Shown here: in pieces, positions 1 through 8,667 of the stretch
Position numbering within the stretch: position 1 is the stretch's first letter
How the letters are laid out: the number at the start of each line of letters is the position of its first letter
NCBI GenBank assembly: GCA_028278345.1
Contig: JANQEL010000100.1
Location: 36,951 to 100,950, forward strand
DNA: 64,000 bases
Direction of reading: 5' to 3'
From: Myxococcota bacterium
GTDB lineage: Bacteria > Myxococcota_A > UBA9160 > UBA4427
Notes under the pieces: model-generated
What the model saw: only the letters and a program-made list of their open reading frames with translations
Told to the model about the DNA's origin: nothing
Database searches by the model: none
Translations under genes and position numbers: made by a program

Positions 1-277
1 TCTCGTTGAAAGCAGGATCGACGGTCGTCGCATGGACCTTCCGGTGGTTGTCTCTTCCCCAAGAGGAGATCTCGGCCGCAAGCTCCCGGGTCCAGATTCC
101 ACAGCCGATGTCGATCACTCGAATCGGCGTGTCTGAGTCGGGTCGAATTCGCGCATAGTGATCGAGAGCATCGAGAAAGAAGATCTTCCGCCCGGTACTC
201 AGCCCGCCTTTCTCGCGAACGTAGAGCGGGTCATAGCCGAGGTAATAGTTCTGAGCCCATTCATAGCCGGGGGTCAT
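1..277 (-). CDS. Class I SAM-dependent methyltransferase, partial (C-terminus beyond the window edge)
   Basis: The reverse strand is open from an ATG at 277 to the left edge, giving 92 residues of an unfinished protein that begins MTPGYEWAQNYYLGYDPLYV. Near residue 59 it contains RVIDIGCGIW, the glycine-rich motif I with which class I methyltransferases bind S-adenosylmethionine. A GAGGAC purine stretch lies about 12 nt before the ATG, and an in-frame stop lies a little further upstream, which supports this start. The aromatic-rich N-terminus before motif I resembles small-molecule or glycan methyltransferases, but the substrate cannot be told because the catalytic half is missing. It reads away from the gene at 722-1003 and shows no obvious link to it. 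Confidence 0.7.
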   Translation of the reverse strand, partial: MTPGYEWAQNYYLGYDPLYVREKGGLSTGRKIFFLDALDHYARIRPDSDTPIRVIDIGCGIWTRELAAEISSWGRDNHRKVHATTVDPAFNE

Positions 278-721
278 TTGACTGGCGTCCTCATCATTCC
301 CGTCGATGGTCTTCGGCTCGAAACGAAGCGGCCAGCGACTCTAAGCTTCTTGTATCCGCATATTCAAGTCGAAATCGAGACAGTTCCAGATCTGAATTAA
401 GGCATTCCCTACCGGAGGCTCTACCGCGGTTCGGCCTTCAGCGTATGCACGGAAATCGCACTAGCGATCCGCTCGCAAAGTGCGACCGGGACGTCGTGGT
501 TCGCGACCAGATACGGCGAAGAGTGATGATGCCGCTGTGGATGGTGCACGTAGTCAGACTGGATGGCGGTGGGTAGAGTCTGGTAACCCCATTTCGACCA
601 GAGGGCCCTGAATGAACAAACCAGCTAGAACGCAGCACGAGGCGGTGAACCAAGCCCACTTACTCGCCACTCGCCGCTACTCAAAGGAGAAGTTCTGGTA
701 TGCCCGCTCGGAAGGTTGTCG
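278..721. other. Intergenic region without a supported gene
   Basis: Short open frames exist on both strands here but none has a ribosome binding site, a recognisable motif or consistent codon use. The stretch carries one short copy of a dispersed repeat (556-581), listed separately. It may contain the promoter of the partial methyltransferase and the 3' end of the protease transcript; no clear terminator was seen. Confidence 0.5.
556..581. repeat. Short copy of dispersed intergenic repeat
   Basis: This 26-nt stretch matches 15838-15863 at about 23 positions. Both copies have AGACT at the left end, AGTCT at the right end and the shared core ATGGCGGTGGGT, so each could fold as a small hairpin. 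Only this part of the longer repeat seen at 15769 and 47853 is visible here. Confidence 0.4.
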
Positions 722-1003
722 CTAATTTCGCCCGGGCCGCCCTTTCTCGTCATCTGATTCATCATCGCGAATCAAGATGTCCTGACGAGCTTCACCGGGC
801 GGTTCGATGGTGGTTTCCTGGCTGACAGACCATCCCGTAGGGAGCCGATCCTGCAATGCGCGTGCTGCTTCGTTGGTGCCAGCCACTAGGATGGCGTGGC
901 GTATCTCTTCATCGACGATCGTGAGCCCGACTTCCGCCGCCACATCCCGCAATCGGGCAGGCAGGCTCTCCTTCGTTCTCGAGAACAGGATGAAGCGGGT
1001 CAT
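722..1003 (-). CDS. Small protein next to subtilase, possible inhibitor or propeptide-like partner
   Basis: A 93-residue protein that starts only 6 nt after the stop of the protease gene (1010-2497), so the two are almost certainly co-transcribed. It begins MTRFILFSRTKESLPARL and continues with a segment of predicted alternating strand and helix character, then a charged tail. The opening (RFIL..R) resembles the start of the protease itself (RQFILLPR). Size and layout recall the I9-type inhibitor/propeptide that many subtilases carry at their N-terminus. The inference is a folding assistant or inhibitor acting in trans; no family could be assigned with confidence. No signal peptide or membrane segment is seen. 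Confidence 0.6.
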   Translation of the reverse strand: MTRFILFSRTKESLPARLRDVAAEVGLTIVDEEIRHAILVAGTNEAARALQDRLPTGWSVSQETTIEPPGEARQDILIRDDESDDEKGRPGRN

Positions 1004-1009
1004 GATCGG

Positions 1010-2497
1010 TCACACCGCATTCGGATCCGGCAGACCGTAGCCCTCGCTGATGTTGCCGAATCCACGCCTGACACCATTGGATTGTAGCAACCTTTCGATT
1101 GCGTCCGAGCGAGCCCGGTCTCGAGGCATCGCGAGGATCGTCGGGTCTTGGGAAAGCAATGACGCGGCCGCGCCAGCCACCACTGGCGCCGCCATCGATG
1201 TACCACTCATCGGGCCGAATTGATTGCCGGGAAGGGTCGAAAGGACGCCCACACCGAGGCCTGTCAACGCAGTCTGCGGGCCGACGTTCGAGAACGAAGC
1301 CAGGAACTCCTTCGAGTCCACTGCGCTGTGCGGGGGGCGCTCGACGTCGCCTTCGGGAAGAGAACCCACCGGAAATGTGTCGACGTGGCCCATCGCACTT
1401 ACCGCGGTCGCCCCCTGATAGGCGGCCGGATAGCTGATCGGCTTGCGACCGTCGTTTCCCGAAGCAACGACGACCAGCATGCCCTGCTGGCGGGCATCTT
1501 CGATTGCTTCCTGAACGATCTGGTCGTACGGACCGCCTCCGAGGCTCAGGTTCACGATGTCGCATCCATCGGATGCCGCTCGAATCATCGCCTTGAGAAT
1601 CGCGTAGTTCGTTGCTCCTCCGCTCGCCGGAAACACGCGGTATGCGCCGATGCGAACGCCGGGTGATACACCGCGAAGACCCGTGGGCGGAGCCCCATTC
1701 GAGCCAATGAGACCCGCTACGTGCGTGCCGTGTCCGCGCGGATCCTGATAGTTGGCAGAGGGCTCACCGGTCACCGTATTGGCCCCTGCGACAATGTTCA
1801 AATCGCCGTGCGGGCCGACTCCCGTATCCAGTACGCCGACCGTCACGTTCCGGCTGCTGTCGAAGCTCGTCGCTCCGTAATAGCGCCGCACGGCATCGGT
1901 GTAGGACAAATCCACGGGCTCGATATCGATCGAGATCGCAGCATCCGTCTGGAGATTGGATCGGAACGCCCCCCAGTAGCCTGGGGGAGCGTACGCGTAC
2001 AGCCTTTCGATCGTGCCGGAAGTGAGTTGAACACTCACGGAGCCGCTCGCGTCGGTCGTCCCCGCACCACCTCGGCGGGTCGAAAAGTCGGTGAAGGCCA
2101 CGATTCGAGTGTCGGCGAGAGGGGCGCCCGTGGTCGAATCGGTGCACGTGAATGTCACGGTCGTCAGACTCGAGGTGGGAGTCAAGATCTCCCCGGCGAC
2201 CTGCAACTCGGGATCGGGCGGATCGTAGGTGACGATGGGAACCGCGCGTACGGGCGAATCCGGCGCATTGGCGATTCGCTCGGCATCTTCATCATCCATT
2301 TCGATCAGCTTCGGTCCATCTTCTCGAATGGTGTCGATGATGTTCATTCCACCGGACCCATCGCCCGAGAGACTCGCCCGTTGCGGTTCGTTCAGACTGC
2401 TTGCGATGGGCATCGAGGCGAACAGGGACATTGCGGACTCGTTCGTTGCAATGAGTCCGTCGCGCGGAAGAAGGATGAACTGACGAATCTCGGACAT
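1010..2497 (-). CDS. Subtilisin-like serine protease (peptidase S8 family)
   Basis: A 495-residue S8 endopeptidase with the complete triad in order: Asp224 in TVGVLDTGVG, His256 in GHGTHVAGLIGS and Ser434 in GTSMAAPVVAGAAA, with oxyanion-hole Asn348 in VVASGNDG. Residues about 109-190 form a beta-rich module like bacterial Ig/carboxypeptidase-regulatory folds, placed before the catalytic domain. There is no evident signal peptide, so either the enzyme stays in the cell or it uses a non-Sec route. The ATG is preceded by GGAG with 8 nt spacing. It leads a two-gene operon with the small gene at 722-1003, and its promoter region faces a perfect CRP-type palindrome 82 nt upstream, shared with the divergent oxidoreductase operon. 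Confidence 0.93.
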   Translation of the reverse strand: MSEIRQFILLPRDGLIATNESAMSLFASMPIASSLNEPQRASLSGDGSGGMNIIDTIREDGPKLIEMDDEDAERIANAPDSPVRAVPIVTYDPPDPELQVAGEILTPTSSLTTVTFTCTDSTTGAPLADTRIVAFTDFSTRRGGAGTTDASGSVSVQLTSGTIERLYAYAPPGYWGAFRSNLQTDAAISIDIEPVDLSYTDAVRRYYGATSFDSSRNVTVGVLDTGVGPHGDLNIVAGANTVTGEPSANYQDPRGHGTHVAGLIGSNGAPPTGLRGVSPGVRIGAYRVFPASGGATNYAILKAMIRAASDGCDIVNLSLGGGPYDQIVQEAIEDARQQGMLVVVASGNDGRKPISYPAAYQGATAVSAMGHVDTFPVGSLPEGDVERPPHSAVDSKEFLASFSNVGPQTALTGLGVGVLSTLPGNQFGPMSGTSMAAPVVAGAAASLLSQDPTILAMPRDRARSDAIERLLQSNGVRRGFGNISEGYGLPDPNAV

Positions 2498-2578
2498 GGC
2501 ATGCTCCAGTCGAGTGCGAGTTGAAGGGGTGGATCCCTCGAATACGCAACCAACCTAAAGCGAGCAAGCAGCCCGCGC

Positions 2579-2594
2579 TGTGAAACGTTTCACA
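2579..2594. promoter_or_regulatory. CRP-type operator, perfect palindrome
   Basis: TGTGAAACGTTTCACA is a perfect 16-bp palindrome matching the TGTGA-N6-TCACA consensus of cAMP-CRP. It lies in the divergent gap between the protease (start 2497, 82 nt away) and the oxidoreductase operon (start 2744, 149 nt away). Near-identical sites occur at 10489 and 11329, beside and after the Crp/Fnr gene at 10536-11261, whose recognition helix keeps the Arg-Glu pair used by CRP. Confidence 0.8.
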
Positions 2595-2743
2595 TCTGCA
2601 CGATTCGCTTCGATCATGACAAAACGAACCGGATGATGTGTGCAGGATTCGTGCGGCGTCTCGATTCGATGGACTCATGCATCCACCTTCCGAGCGACGC
2701 TTATCCATGTCATGATTGTTCAAGGTTGAGGCGGAGGTGCGGA

Positions 2744-4741
2744 ATGGGCAAGAAGGTGGCGATTCTCGGTGGAGGCATGGGTGCACTCGCGGCAGCCTTC
2801 GAAGCGAGCGCTGATCCGGAGAACGAAGTCGACGTTTATCAATTGGGTTGGCGTCTGGGCGGCAAGTGCGCAGCGGGGAGGAATCCGGCGCCCCAGCACG
2901 GCAACCGCATCGAAGAGCACGGTTTGCACGTGTGGGCCGGGTTCTACCACGATGCGGGCAGGCTCTTGAGAGCTTGCTTCAGCGAGCTGCAGACACAAGA
3001 GGGAACCGGACCGACCTGGGGAGATGCATTCGATCCCCTGGATCACTTCTCTCTCTACGACGAGTCGAACGGCACCTGGGAACGTTGGCCCATCGACATG
3101 CCCCGCCGCGACGGACTACCAGGTGATGGGGGTCTGCTCGAGAGTCCCGGTGCACTAGTACGCGAACTCATCAGGGCAATGAAGGCTCTCTTCGACTATT
3201 GGATCGACAGCAAGGATGCCGGCGCAACTCCATTCGCAGATGCGATATCTGTCGGCACCACCGCGCTCGATCGTGCGGCTACACGCATCAGTGAGTTCGG
3301 CAAACCCGACAGCTCGTTCGATCAAGCGCAGAGCACATTGGCCATCACGGAGATCGAGTCCTTTCTACAGCAACTCGATACGATCGAACCGCAGTCGGGT
3401 GCCCACGAGGCGATCGGCGATCCAGATCGACGCTTCTTCAAGGCGGTCCTCCAGGTCGGCGGGGTCATCGCCAAGGGACTGATTCGCGACATGGTTCCGC
3501 TCTTTGGATTCGAGTCGATCGACGACATCGAGGTGCGAGCCTGGCTGCGCAGGCACGGGGCTTCGGAGGAACTCATCGCCTCGCCCCTCGTGCGCGGCGG
3601 GTACGACTACGTATTCGGTTACAAGGACGGCGATACGGCACAACCGTCGATCGCAGCCGGAACCGCGGTGAAGGGGACCTTGCGGATGGTCCTCGACTAC
3701 CGCGGGGCCTTCTTCTGGCGGATGAAGGGCTCGATGGCCGAAGTCGTGATCTCTCCGATCTACCGTGCGCTCAAGCGAAGGGCAGTGAAGTTCCACTTCT
3801 TTCATCGGGTCGACGAACTCGTTCCGGACGATCAGGGCCGGATCATCGAACGAGTCAAGATCGGGGTCCAGGCCAAGCTAAAGGCAGGTCCCGAGCATGC
3901 GGACGAGTACGACCCCCTCCTGCCGGGCTCGGACCGCTGGCCGATTGAACCCCGGTTCGAATTGCTCGATCTCGACGACCAGCCTCACCGTCGGCAACTC
4001 GACTACGAGAGCAACCACCTCCAGCAGCACGATGTCGATGCGGTCGAGCTCGTTGCAGGTGAAGACTTCGACGCACTCGTGCTCGGAATCCCCGTGAGCG
4101 CTCTCGGGCGGATCTGCGAACGGCTGGTCAACCAGAAAACCGAGTGGCACGCGATGGTCGCGGGAATGAAGGCCACTCGAACGCTTGGGGTGCAGATCTG
4201 GTTCAATCGCACGACCGCCGAACTCGGGTTTCCGGTCGCGGGCTCGATTGTCACCGCCTATGAACAACCGCTCGCCACCTGGGCCGATCTCAGTCATCTC
4301 GACGCAGTCGAGGATTGGCCGGACGGCACCGGGCCGAAATCGACCGCGTACTTCTGCCAGGCGATGCCAGCGGACGTGCCGGCGACGACCGACTGGCTCC
4401 GGCAAACGACCCGCCGTTGGCTGGACGACCATGCCGCAACGCTCTGGCCGAATGCCGTCGTCGACGGCGGGTTCGACTACTCGGTCCTCTACGATCCGAG
4501 CGATCGCGATGGTCCCGAGCGGCTCGACTTTCAGTACATGCGAGTCAACACGCGAGACCATGAACTCTACGTGCAGAACGCACCCGATATGGTGAAGCTC
4601 AGGATGGAGGCAGATGATTCGGGCTATCGCAACCTGTTCCTCGCGGGTGATTGGGTGATCAGCGACCTGAATGCGGGGGCCGTCGAAGCGGCCGTCGAAA
4701 CCGGAGTGCGAGCAGCCAAGGCGGCAGTACGAACGAAATAG
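2744..4741 (+). CDS. FAD-dependent amine oxidase/carotenoid-desaturase-like oxidoreductase
   Basis: A 665-residue flavoprotein of the phytoene/zeta-carotene desaturase and amine oxidase superfamily. The N-terminus has the dinucleotide-binding turn VAILGGGMGALAAAFEAS and then GWRLGGKC. EEHGLHVWAGFYHDAGRLLR follows, typical of desaturase-like members such as hydroxysqualene dehydroxylase. The C-terminus (NLFLAGDWV..GAVEAAVETG) closes the FAD site. Its substrate is unknown; a polyene or terpenoid is the family-based guess. GGAGG lies 6 nt before the chosen ATG at 2744; earlier in-frame starts lack a ribosome site. It is the first gene of a tight operon, with the cyclase gene beginning 4 nt after its stop, and is probably driven from the CRP-type site at 2579. 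Confidence 0.85.
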   Translation: MGKKVAILGGGMGALAAAFEASADPENEVDVYQLGWRLGGKCAAGRNPAPQHGNRIEEHGLHVWAGFYHDAGRLLRACFSELQTQEGTGPTWGDAFDPLDHFSLYDESNGTWERWPIDMPRRDGLPGDGGLLESPGALVRELIRAMKALFDYWIDSKDAGATPFADAISVGTTALDRAATRISEFGKPDSSFDQAQSTLAITEIESFLQQLDTIEPQSGAHEAIGDPDRRFFKAVLQVGGVIAKGLIRDMVPLFGFESIDDIEVRAWLRRHGASEELIASPLVRGGYDYVFGYKDGDTAQPSIAAGTAVKGTLRMVLDYRGAFFWRMKGSMAEVVISPIYRALKRRAVKFHFFHRVDELVPDDQGRIIERVKIGVQAKLKAGPEHADEYDPLLPGSDRWPIEPRFELLDLDDQPHRRQLDYESNHLQQHDVDAVELVAGEDFDALVLGIPVSALGRICERLVNQKTEWHAMVAGMKATRTLGVQIWFNRTTAELGFPVAGSIVTAYEQPLATWADLSHLDAVEDWPDGTGPKSTAYFCQAMPADVPATTDWLRQTTRRWLDDHAATLWPNAVVDGGFDYSVLYDPSDRDGPERLDFQYMRVNTRDHELYVQNAPDMVKLRMEADDSGYRNLFLAGDWVISDLNAGAVEAAVETGVRAAKAAVRTK

Positions 4742-4745
4742 CTCT

Positions 4746-7700
4746 GTGGCTGACGTCGAAAATCTACTCTCGGGTTTCGTCTCACCGGAACTGTTGAGTC
4801 GGGTCGCACCGGATTCGAGTCGTGCGCTTCGAAACGCCGAGGCGGTCTTCGATGCCGCCGCCCTGTTCGTCGACCTACGCGGGTTCTCCCAACTCGCCGA
4901 TTCGCTCGATCGCGCGATGGGTCGCTCCGGGGCAGACGCCCTGACCCGAACCCTCAATGGGCTCTTCGAGTCTGCAATCGCGACGGTACTCCGGCACAAC
5001 GGGGCCATCGCGGAACTCGGGGGCGATTCACTTCTCGCACTATGGCCGCAGACCCCGGATCAGGAGTTCGCGGTGCATGCCGCCCGAGCGTGCGCCACGG
5101 ATCTACTCGAGTGGAGCGCTACCGCCGATGCCGAGAGCCTGGGGGTCGTACTGCACTGCGGTTTGGGGTCAGGTACTGCTGTACTCGCCCTGACAGATGC
5201 GGGCGCCGATGTGTGGGAGTTGGTGACCGGCGGAGACGTCCTCGACGACACGTTCCAGGCGTTTCTGCTCTCGGACGACAACGAATGTCGCATGGGTCCG
5301 CGTGCACGAGAGTGGGTGAATGCGGAGAAGAGTTCGGGGCGGACCCCGGATTCCTCGCATGAGACGTGGGGCAACGATCCAATTCCCTCAACGGATCCGC
5401 GAATGCGTTCTTTCGTGGCGAGGTCACTTCGCGGTCGCTCACTCGATGGTCCTTGGTTACCCGAACTGCGAACGGCATCCGTTCTCTATCTGTCGTTCCC
5501 GACCGTTCGCCTGCGGGATCTTGCCGATGTGTCGTTCGTTCGTGACGCGATTCGGATCGCGCACGCTGCAGCCCACGACCATGGGGGGCAGCTTCTTCGC
5601 TGCGCCGAGGATGACAAGGGCTTTTCTGCCATGATCGTCTTCGGCGCGTTGTCCGCACGGGGCGATGCAAGCCATTGCCTCGACGCCGCACTCAGCCTGG
5701 CGGAAATGCAGACCGGGCCCGAGATGCGCATCGGAGTCGCGACGGGTGCGATGTTCTGTGGGGCCGTTGGAAACGACGACCGACGCCAATTCACCGTCAA
5801 TGGAGCCGCCGCGAACCGCGCGGCAAGACTCGCTCACACTGACGAATTCCGTCTGCTTTGCGATCAATCCACATACGAGCGCAATCGCACCCAGGTTCTT
5901 TTCGAACCTATCGGGTTGTTGGAGATCAAGGGACACGCGTCGGCCGAGTGGACGTACGTTCCAACGCAACGAAGAGTCGTCGACCGTCTCGAAGAAGAGT
6001 TTCGCTCCCGATTCGTCGGGCGGCGAAGAGAGATGGAGCACGGGGTTCGCGCGCTCCTCCATACGCTGAATCAAGGCGCCTCCACGCTACTCATTCGCGG
6101 GGAGCCTGGAATCGGCAAGAGTCGATTCATCTACGAGCTCGGCTTGCGCGCCGAGGAGATGCAGTTTCGCTGCCCGGCGATGCCGGGGGCTCGCGTGGGC
6201 GGCCGCAGGTCCTGGTACTCCTGGAAGGGCCTCCTCGATCGATCGATCGTAGAGACGCTGAGCGGCGATCTGCGTCGGCGCTATCTCGAGTGGCTCGACG
6301 GCATCGAGAGACCGGGAGACGGAAATCTCGAGGCGATCTCCAATGCCGACGAAACCAACTTGCTGCTTTGCGATGTGGTGCACGAGCTGGCAATCGATCG
6401 TCCGCTCTTCCTCGTGTTGGATGACGCACAGTGGATGGACGCCTCTTCGTGGCAGCTCGCTCAGGCGATCGTCGAACGGGGTATCCCCATCTTCCTCGCG
6501 ATCTGCTTTCGCAGCGACGAAGCGGAAGACGTCGAGTCGCTTGCAATGATCCGTCGCCGCGAGGACACGCGCGAGCTCACTCTCGGCGAGCTCGAGTTCA
6601 ACGAGACTCTTGGTCTCGTCGCTTCCTCCCAGGGCGCGTCGCGGGTCTCGCAGGATCTGGGGCGATGGATCCATGAAGCGAGCCAGGGGCACCCATTGTT
6701 CAGCCAGGAGTTGGCGAACTCCCTCCACGAACGCGGATTGCTCGTCCGGTCGCGCTCGGTCCTCTCGTGCACCGATCCGCAGGCGCTCGCCACCGAGGAA
6801 GTGCCTCCCCGTATCGAAGGCGTCGTGGCAGGTCGCATCGATGCACTCTCGGCCAACGCACAACGGCTGCTTCGAAGCGCAAGCATCCTCGGACGAAAGT
6901 TCGATCTGGATCGCACTGTGTTCCTTTCGGATCTCGAACGCGGAACTGCCGAGCGTGCGTTCCGGGAGCTCCAGCTGTCGCGTCTCGTCGTAAGTACGGG
7001 CGAATCCGCTCCGAGCTTTCGGCACGAGATCATTCGCGACGTGGCCTACCAGCTGGTCCCGATCTCGCATCGTCGAACGCTTCATGAGCAGGTCGCCAAC
7101 TATCTGATCGAAGTGGAGGGCGATCAGCGAGATGAGCTCGAGGTCGCCAATCACGAAGAAGCGGCGGGGCTCCATTCGCGTGCGTTTCGCTCACTCGTGG
7201 GCGCCGCCGAGGCATCGATCTACGTCGGCGCTCACCGAAACGTGGAGGAGATCCTCGTGCGCGCCTTCGAGCTGCCCAAAGGCGGGAAGGACGACGAACT
7301 CGACTCAGTCGACATTGCGCGTGCCCATCGCGCGAGCGCGATCGCACAAGCCGCGCTCGGTGACCTCGGAGGTTCGATGGATCAGGCCATCCAGGCGTTG
7401 TCGATGCTCGGCGTGCGAATACCGCGCTCTTCGACCGGGTGGTCCGTCGTAGCGCTCCGCGAAGGTCTGAGACGCCTTCTGGGTCGGAACGTCGGGAAGC
7501 GAAGCAAGACCGACCCTAGGGCGGCTCAAGTGGCGACCGAAGCTGCGCGCACCCTTTCTAGCAACTCCTACTTCATGTCGAACCCGGCTGCCGTGATGGC
7601 CGCCTCCCTGATGACCTGGAAGTTCGCAGAAGCGTGCGATCGCCTCGAACTCGCAGGCCGGTCGCGGTGCGTCATCGGCTACGGAATGGCAATCGCACGC

Positions 7701-8645
7701 GCCAAATGGCTCGGCGAGAAGATCCTGTCCGTCGCTGCCGAAGAGTATGAGCGAGCTGATCAAGTCGCCGCACTTCGCGATGTGCTCGGGGGGCGGGCCA
7801 TGTTCGAGTTCACCCATGCGAACTGGTCGAACGTCTACCTCGCGCTGGATCGCGTCGACGCGCTCAGCGCTCGACCCGATGCGCCTCCGGACCCCGTCGT
7901 CGACGAGTTTGCCATCACGACCCGCGGGCTTGCGCTCTTCAACGAAGGCCGACTCGAATCGGCCCGCCGGTGCTTCGAGAATCTGAACGAAACGGCCGTT
8001 GCACGGGGCGGCGATCAACAGATCGCCTGGTCACTCTACGCCTCCGCCCAATGCGATATCCGTATGGGCGAGTGCCAACGAGCACTCGAACTGCTCGATC
8101 AGGCCTTGCCCATTCTCTTCGAGTTGGGCGACCAGATGTCCTTGTTGAACTGCGAAGCACTTTTCGCGGTGGCACATCTCGAATCGGATGACGAGGAACG
8201 CGCACAGTCGCGCGCTCGAGATGCCCTGGCACGCTCCCGTGCGGTGGCCGTGAGCAATTTCGGATCGCTCGAGGGCTTTGCCGGGGCATCGGAGGTATTC
8301 GGGCGGCTCGCCGAGTTCGGGTCGCCTGACATGCGAACCGAATACTCAAGACTCGCCATCGCGGCCAACCGCCAGCTCGCCCGCTACGCGAGAACCTTCA
8401 TCTTCGCGCGACCCAGGCTCCTGCGGTCTCGCGCACAGATCGATCGCATCCAGAACCGCGAGCGTCTCGCTGAGAAGCGGCTCATGAGGGCACTCGGTGA
8501 AGCTGAGAGGTTCGGCATGCGGTTCGAGCAGGCTTCGATTCATCTCGCGCTCTCACGATCCAATCGGTTGTCGAGCGACGTTCGCCGAGTCCATGCAGAT
8601 GCTTCCGTCCGTTGCGCCACTGAGTGCGGCGGATCGATCCATTGA
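4746..8645 (+). CDS. Soluble-adenylyl-cyclase-like protein: tandem class III cyclase domains, STAND/AAA ATPase, TPR-like C-terminus
   Basis: A 1299-residue signalling protein starting at GTG 4746, 4 nt after the oxidoreductase stop. Cyclase domain 1 (about residues 36-150) keeps both metal-binding Asp residues, Asp43 in ALFVDLRGFS and Asp94 in AELGGDSLLALWP. Cyclase domain 2 (about 245-400) contains MRIGVATGAMFCGAVG and QFTVNGAAANRAARL but lacks the first metal Asp, as expected of the non-metal half of a C1-C2 heterodimer. An ATPase follows (Walker A GEPGIGKS at 452-459, Walker B LVLDDAQW at 556-563) and then about 600 helical, TPR-like residues. This is the domain order of mammalian sAC (ADCY10), known to be bicarbonate-responsive. 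It should make cAMP, which fits the CRP-type regulator and operators nearby. Confidence 0.9.
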   Translation: MADVENLLSGFVSPELLSRVAPDSSRALRNAEAVFDAAALFVDLRGFSQLADSLDRAMGRSGADALTRTLNGLFESAIATVLRHNGAIAELGGDSLLALWPQTPDQEFAVHAARACATDLLEWSATADAESLGVVLHCGLGSGTAVLALTDAGADVWELVTGGDVLDDTFQAFLLSDDNECRMGPRAREWVNAEKSSGRTPDSSHETWGNDPIPSTDPRMRSFVARSLRGRSLDGPWLPELRTASVLYLSFPTVRLRDLADVSFVRDAIRIAHAAAHDHGGQLLRCAEDDKGFSAMIVFGALSARGDASHCLDAALSLAEMQTGPEMRIGVATGAMFCGAVGNDDRRQFTVNGAAANRAARLAHTDEFRLLCDQSTYERNRTQVLFEPIGLLEIKGHASAEWTYVPTQRRVVDRLEEEFRSRFVGRRREMEHGVRALLHTLNQGASTLLIRGEPGIGKSRFIYELGLRAEEMQFRCPAMPGARVGGRRSWYSWKGLLDRSIVETLSGDLRRRYLEWLDGIERPGDGNLEAISNADETNLLLCDVVHELAIDRPLFLVLDDAQWMDASSWQLAQAIVERGIPIFLAICFRSDEAEDVESLAMIRRREDTRELTLGELEFNETLGLVASSQGASRVSQDLGRWIHEASQGHPLFSQELANSLHERGLLVRSRSVLSCTDPQALATEEVPPRIEGVVAGRIDALSANAQRLLRSASILGRKFDLDRTVFLSDLERGTAERAFRELQLSRLVVSTGESAPSFRHEIIRDVAYQLVPISHRRTLHEQVANYLIEVEGDQRDELEVANHEEAAGLHSRAFRSLVGAAEASIYVGAHRNVEEILVRAFELPKGGKDDELDSVDIARAHRASAIAQAALGDLGGSMDQAIQALSMLGVRIPRSSTGWSVVALREGLRRLLGRNVGKRSKTDPRAAQVATEAARTLSSNSYFMSNPAAVMAASLMTWKFAEACDRLELAGRSRCVIGYGMAIARAKWLGEKILSVAAEEYERADQVAALRDVLGGRAMFEFTHANWSNVYLALDRVDALSARPDAPPDPVVDEFAITTRGLALFNEGRLESARRCFENLNETAVARGGDQQIAWSLYASAQCDIRMGECQRALELLDQALPILFELGDQMSLLNCEALFAVAHLESDDEERAQSRARDALARSRAVAVSNFGSLEGFAGASEVFGRLAEFGSPDMRTEYSRLAIAANRQLARYARTFIFARPRLLRSRAQIDRIQNRERLAEKRLMRALGEAERFGMRFEQASIHLALSRSNRLSSDVRRVHADASVRCATECGGSIH

Positions 8646-8667
8646 AAGCCCCAACAGGAGAACTCCA

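Noticed and set aside
438..659. Open frame of 73 codons on the minus strand
   Set aside because: Arg/Ser/Thr-rich without motif, no ribosome site, and overlaps a dispersed repeat copy.
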